Shown piece by piece: positions 18,425 to 21,789 of a DNA stretch of 21,789 bases. The translations under genes were made by a program, and so were the position numbers. The stretch's first letter is position 1. The number at the start of each line of letters is the position of its first letter. The notes below the pieces were generated by a model. The model searched no databases. It was not told where the DNA came from and saw only the letters and a list, made by a program, of their open reading frames with translations. This stretch comes from Proteobacteria bacterium UBA2133 (lineage in GTDB: Bacteria > Pseudomonadota > Gammaproteobacteria > Arenicellales > UBA868): contig DCXP01000025.1 of assembly GCA_002327725.1 (NCBI GenBank), positions 3,232 through 25,020 on the forward strand, written 5' to 3'.

Positions 18425-19201
18425 TCACTGCGCGCCGTGCTCAAGGAGAAAGACGATTAGTAAAAGAACGGTTCCACTGACAATGCCAGTCAGAAATGCA
18501 CCAAATCGCGAATCGCTGACCTCTGACAACTCATAGTGAAAAACATTCAGCAATACGGAACCCGCCAGCAACGACGAGAGAAAAGCCGCTGCCACCGCAC
18601 TGTGCTCGCCGACGGTAACCCCAAGGCCCCACCCTACCAACAACGATCCCGCCAGAACATAGCGGCCCCAGTGATTGAACAACGCAGATTCGTGAGCCTC
18701 ATGCTCTGCGTCGATAATGGCAAAATGCAGGCCAATAGCGAGGGTAAACACCAAAGCAGTAACCAGATCGACCGATAACCGCTCTGGCATCGTAAAGGTA
18801 ATCACCGCGTTATAGATGCTGAACGACCCGATCGAGATCACAAATGACCGGCGGGCGTTTTCAGTGCTCTTCCCCTGCTCTGCCCGGCACCACCGCTTCA
18901 GCCCATAAAAAACGGTAAACCCCAGCAACGCGAGCAGGAAAACACCGGTATCAACAAGATGAGATTCGGCGAAATGGGCATGCAGCACCGCGCCCACAGA
19001 GTCTTTGCTCTCAACCAGTCCCGGCAGCATGTGAAGAAACACAAAGGCAACAGCAAAACCACCACTGAAGGAAGTAAACCCCGCTTGGGTCATAAACTGC
19101 ACTCGCCGGAACCGGGGTGCAAGCAGATGCAATGCGACCAGAATCGCTGTCAACAGAATAGAAGGAAGCAGCAAATCTCCACCAAGCGATTGCTCATCCA
19201 T
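18425..19201 (-). CDS. ZIP-like polytopic membrane protein
   Basis: About 258 aa with roughly eight hydrophobic helices (about 10-28, 41-61, 83-102, 119-137, 145-163, 180-200, 204-223, 233-253), the number typical of ZIP metal transporters. The second helix ends FLHMLP (His57), similar to the LHLLPE of ZIP helix 2. Polar stretches rich in His/Asp/Glu (DAEHEAHES, EHS, FHYELSE) lie at helix ends. The classical HxxPEG of ZIP helix 4 was not found, so metal transport is only suggested. I prefer the ATG at 19201, which has AAGGA eight bases upstream; the ATG at 19210 abuts that sequence with no spacing. The gene converges on the methyltransferase gene with 57 bp between stops and probably lies outside the cluster. 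Confidence 0.68.
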   Translation of the reverse strand: MDEQSLGGDLLLPSILLTAILVALHLLAPRFRRVQFMTQAGFTSFSGGFAVAFVFLHMLPGLVESKDSVGAVLHAHFAESHLVDTGVFLLALLGFTVFYGLKRWCRAEQGKSTENARRSFVISIGSFSIYNAVITFTMPERLSVDLVTALVFTLAIGLHFAIIDAEHEAHESALFNHWGRYVLAGSLLVGWGLGVTVGEHSAVAAAFLSSLLAGSVLLNVFHYELSEVSDSRFGAFLTGIVSGTVLLLIVFLLEHGAQ

Positions 19202-19210
19202 GTTTTTCAT

Positions 19211-19475
19211 CCTTGTGAGTTTGGCGGACTATCGGGTCTGGAATATTCATGATGGGACGCAGAAAATGAAATACACCGCGCTACCTGGGCAGCATCCTCG
19301 GGTGTCTGAACCTGGTCACGGTCGTGCCGTATTATTGTACAGCAACCTCCCGAGGTAGAAGTGTGCAGCGGTTAACCACAGGGCTCGCATTGTGTTTTCA
19401 CACTATTCATAATTAAGCGTTACCAGGCGCGAGAGAAATAACAACACTTTCCTTCACGCAGCTTTCCGAGAAGCA
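19211..19475. promoter_or_regulatory. intergenic region between divergent membrane-protein and oxidoreductase genes
   Basis: This gap of about 265 bp must contain promoters for both flanking genes. Visible elements are weak: TATTAT at 19330-19335 (plus strand, poor -35), CATAAT at 19408-19413 (plus strand, no -35 at normal spacing), a short palindrome ACCTC-CC-GAGGT at 19345-19356 and TGTG-TTTT-CACA at 19391-19402. Either palindrome could be an operator, but neither matches a site I can name. No coding frame or structured RNA was recognised. Confidence 0.3.
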
Positions 19476-20582
19476 ATGATGATCAGGGTTGCGATTGCAG
19501 GTCAAGGACGAAGTGGACATCCGATCCACTATGGGGTGCTAACCAATCGCTTTCGCGACAAGTTCCAGGTCGTCGCTGTCGCTGACCAGATCGAATCCAG
19601 AACCCATGAGGCCAACACGGAAGTAGGCGCCCGAACCTATGCCGACTACCAGGACATGATAAGCGCCGGAGGTTTTGATCTGCTGATCAATGCGCTTCCG
19701 CCAATTCACCATGTGAGCGCAACCACTCAAGCGCTCGCGTCAGGGGCTCACGTTGTATGCGAGAAGCCTATCGCCCCGACAGTCGCTGATCTTGACCTGA
19801 TGGAAAAAGCCGCTGCCGAGGCCGGCCGACATCTGATTCCCGTACAGAACAACCGGCCCCAGCCGTTTTTTAGAAAGATTCGAGAAGTCCTCGATTCCGG
19901 GGTCCTGGGCAAAATCCTGCTGGTACAAAGCTACTGGGGTTCATTTCGCAGGCGCTGGGATTGGCAGGTGTTCCAGGCCAATCACGGCGGAACCATGTTT
20001 AACACGGGACCGCACGCCATCGATCACGCGCTGCTGCTGTTTGGCGACGAATCGGAACCCGAAGTCTTCTGCCGTATGGATTCGAACAACCCTTTTGGTG
20101 GTGATGCAGACGATCAGTGCCTGATTACCCTGTTCGACCGGCAGAGAAAAGCTCCCCTGATCGAGGTGCTGATCAGCCAGTATCTGGCGTATTCTCCTAA
20201 ACGATATAACATCTGTGGCACCCATGGGGGCCTTTCTGGCGGTGAGACAGAACTCCACTGGAAATACTTTCTGCCCGAAGAAGCCCCAAAGCAGGCGCTT
20301 TGGGAAAAGTGGTCTGTTGACCGAGTCTACCCTGAAGAAACGTTACCCTGGCGGGAGGAATCGTGGTCACCCCCTACTCTCGGCAATATGCCGGCGGTGG
20401 GATATACACTGCAGTCCTTTCTGAGTGGCGTAAAACTCTTCTACGATAACGTATATGACGTTATTGCCTGTGGCGCCGAACCCGAATTCACCGTAACCCA
20501 GGCCCGCCGTCAATTGAGAGTAATGGAAGAATGCCTTGAGCAGAATCCGCTTCCGGTCAAACGACAGATTCCAACGAAATAA
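19476..20582 (+). CDS. Gfo/Idh/MocA family NAD(P)-dependent oxidoreductase
   Basis: A 368-aa cytosolic dehydrogenase, the usual length for the family. The N-terminal Rossmann fold shows GQGRSG at 9-14 after a short hydrophobic strand, VVAVAD at 32-37 and the hallmark CEKPIA at 95-100, whose Lys97 takes part in catalysis in relatives. The C-terminal domain has GGTMFNTGPHAIDH at 171-184, the counterpart of the G-G-G-x3-D-x-G-x-H motif. The Asp position is Asn176 here, while His180 and Asp183 remain. Substrates in this family are mainly sugars, inositols and their derivatives; the specific one cannot be told. A second ATG follows immediately at 19479, and the RBS is weak (GAGAAG). The gene stands alone on its strand, so a link to the synthase cluster is not supported. 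Confidence 0.9.
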   Translation: MMIRVAIAGQGRSGHPIHYGVLTNRFRDKFQVVAVADQIESRTHEANTEVGARTYADYQDMISAGGFDLLINALPPIHHVSATTQALASGAHVVCEKPIAPTVADLDLMEKAAAEAGRHLIPVQNNRPQPFFRKIREVLDSGVLGKILLVQSYWGSFRRRWDWQVFQANHGGTMFNTGPHAIDHALLLFGDESEPEVFCRMDSNNPFGGDADDQCLITLFDRQRKAPLIEVLISQYLAYSPKRYNICGTHGGLSGGETELHWKYFLPEEAPKQALWEKWSVDRVYPEETLPWREESWSPPTLGNMPAVGYTLQSFLSGVKLFYDNVYDVIACGAEPEFTVTQARRQLRVMEECLEQNPLPVKRQIPTK

Positions 20583-20601
20583 CTATAACAAGGCACATTC
20601 A

Positions 20602-20624
20602 CACCAGACTCCCCTACCCTGGTG
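20602..20624. terminator. weak hairpin between convergent genes, possible terminator
   Basis: CACCAG at 20602-20607 pairs with CTGGTG at 20619-20624 around an 11-base loop. CCAGA can alternatively pair with TCTGG at 20626-20630. It sits in the 68-bp gap between the convergent stops of the oxidoreductase and the DUF481-like gene. No T-tract follows on either strand, so this is not a standard intrinsic terminator. Confidence 0.2.
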
Positions 20625-20650
20625 ATCTGGCGCAGCAAATAATCTAGTGC

Positions 20651-21757
20651 TCAGAATTTAGACGAGACGCCAATAGTCCACTTGATATCAGGATCATCTG
20701 TCGAAATGAATGATGGTCCGGAGTAATGATTAATAATGTTAGCAATCTCCAGCCCCCATCGATGGGTCAACTCAAGATCAAACTTGAAGGTATTGACACC
20801 CTGAATCCGGTCAGTGCCATCACTCGCGTATATAACCAGGACGTCGCTAACTGTTATCTTGTCACCGATAGCCGTATTAGCGTTAACGCCCCCCCGTAAC
20901 GCGACGAAACTGTCGTCGGATGACTTGTAGAACTGTTCCGTCATCGCTCCTATACCCACTTCTACCTCAAATAGCGTTTCTGGTTTGCGAACGAAATTGT
21001 AGCCCAGAGAACCGCTTGTCACTGTACGCAACTTTAGATCCTGCATCTTATCGTGCTTTATCTCCTCGGCCAGTGCGAGATACATGCGCGGCCTGAAGAA
21101 GTAATCGTATTTGGCGGTCCCGCTCCAGTTGTCTTCGACGAGTTGCCCGCTGGCTTCCGCGTAAGTCAGTTGACTAAGCAGTGTCAGCCGATCCTTTTCA
21201 GAATCGCGAGTTGAGGTCCCGGAGATGGAAAATCCAAGAACATCGCTACTGCCAGTAGTTTGAGAGCCGCCGATCGTCATTACGTTGTCCCACGCTGGGC
21301 GCAAGTGATAGATGCCGTCGATAAATCCAAAATTGAGTTGTCGATCTTTGCCGCCCTCATCGGGTTCAAGCACCATCTCCCCTTTGTCATTTGTGCTGAT
21401 CTTGCCACGCCAGAGCTCGCCGTTGTCCAGTACCACATCGACCGCATCGTCGGTCTTGATGGACTGGATATCCCATACCGAAATCTTGACTGGATCGAAG
21501 GAGTCGGTCTCAAGAAGAAGTGAATCCTTTTCCACGTACACGATCGTCCCCTTGATGACGCTACCGTTTTTCAGGATGACCTGATCAGAGTGATCAGCGG
21601 CTGACTGAGATGCTGGTTGCGTGCTTTTTTCGTCAGACGAGTTGGTAGTCGACTGCGCCTGCACTGGATCTAGCAGTCCTATAGCTAGAAAAGCCGCAAT
21701 GCAGAAAATCGCCTGGGGAATTGGGTTCGATTTATTCGCTTTAAGAATGGCCTGCAT
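20651..21757 (-). CDS. DUF481-like outer-membrane beta-barrel protein
   Basis: A 368-aa exported protein. A basic N-terminus and hydrophobic core (about 13-29) end at VQAQ near residue 35, a plausible signal-peptidase I site. A Ser/Thr/Gln-rich spacer follows. Residues about 58-105 look like a small beta-barrel/SH3-like module (LKNGSVIKGTIV, then LLLETD), partly echoed at 108-135 (VVLDNGELWRGKI). The C-terminal two thirds, about 160-368, consist of alternating amphipathic strands and end in Phe, the recognition residue for outer-membrane insertion. This combination is typical of DUF481/YdiY-like proteins, whose function is poorly known. The start is well supported by GAGGA at 21765-21769, seven bases before the ATG. 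The gene is complete and its promoter lies off the right edge. Confidence 0.82.
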   Translation of the reverse strand: MQAILKANKSNPIPQAIFCIAAFLAIGLLDPVQAQSTTNSSDEKSTQPASQSAADHSDQVILKNGSVIKGTIVYVEKDSLLLETDSFDPVKISVWDIQSIKTDDAVDVVLDNGELWRGKISTNDKGEMVLEPDEGGKDRQLNFGFIDGIYHLRPAWDNVMTIGGSQTTGSSDVLGFSISGTSTRDSEKDRLTLLSQLTYAEASGQLVEDNWSGTAKYDYFFRPRMYLALAEEIKHDKMQDLKLRTVTSGSLGYNFVRKPETLFEVEVGIGAMTEQFYKSSDDSFVALRGGVNANTAIGDKITVSDVLVIYASDGTDRIQGVNTFKFDLELTHRWGLEIANIINHYSGPSFISTDDPDIKWTIGVSSKF

Positions 21758-21789
21758 AATTAATTCCTCGGAACAAGTTGGGCGGAAGA

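Noticed and set aside
19391..19402. TGTG-TTTT-CACA palindrome, considered as a CRP/FNR-type site
   Set aside because: Half-site spacing is too short for TGTGA-N6-TCACA and the half-sites do not match FNR.
1..21789. CRISPR arrays, tRNA/rRNA genes, insertion sequences
   Set aside because: Nothing like regularly spaced repeats, cloverleaf tRNA, rRNA motifs or transposase genes was recognised on reading both strands.

Overview
The window carries a biosynthetic gene cluster of the polyketide/fatty-acid synthase and nonribosomal-peptide type, followed by three ordinary genes that look unrelated to it. Base composition is moderately GC-rich. An outer-membrane beta-barrel candidate with a Sec signal peptide and a C-terminal Phe points to a Gram-negative bacterium, most likely a proteobacterium (gammaproteobacterial origin is a guess). 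No rRNA, tRNA, CRISPR array, insertion sequence or phage gene was seen.

Positions 1-8606, minus strand: three tightly spaced genes read leftwards as one probable operon. In transcription order these are (i) a 993-aa acyltransferase / double-hotdog dehydratase protein with a C-terminal remnant that looks like half a phosphopantetheinyl transferase, (ii) a free-standing acyl carrier protein, and (iii) a giant synthase with an N-terminal FabK/PfaD-like nitronate-monooxygenase-fold enoyl reductase, then ketosynthase and acyltransferase. The giant gene runs off the left edge after 1736 codons, so its carrier and ketoreductase domains, if present, lie outside. Together this resembles a split PUFA-synthase-like or FAS-like iterative PKS able to build a reduced or partly unsaturated acyl chain.

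Positions 8607-18367, plus strand: transcribed divergently is a ~2850-aa hybrid PKS-NRPS with order AT-ACP / KS-AT-ACP / C-A-PCP-TE, overlapped by 8 bp by a SAM-dependent O-methyltransferase. The adenylation pocket reads DLTKIGHIGK by eye, one conservative change from the textbook aspartate code DLTKVGHIGK. The elongating AT carries HAFH (malonyl type) and its module has no reductive domain.

Working model (inference): the minus-strand synthase makes an acyl chain. The N-terminal AT-ACP of the hybrid, whose AT closely resembles the AT of the 993-aa protein and lacks the usual GQG Gln and the carboxylate-binding Arg, captures that chain. It is extended once with malonate, condensed with aspartate, released by the thioesterase and O-methylated. 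The product would be a beta-ketoacyl-aspartate lipid or a cyclised derivative. I do not recognise a characterised pathway with this exact layout.

Positions 18368-21789: a ZIP-like eight-helix membrane protein (minus), a Gfo/Idh/MocA family oxidoreductase (plus) and a DUF481-like outer-membrane protein (minus). Nothing in the sequence ties them to the cluster.
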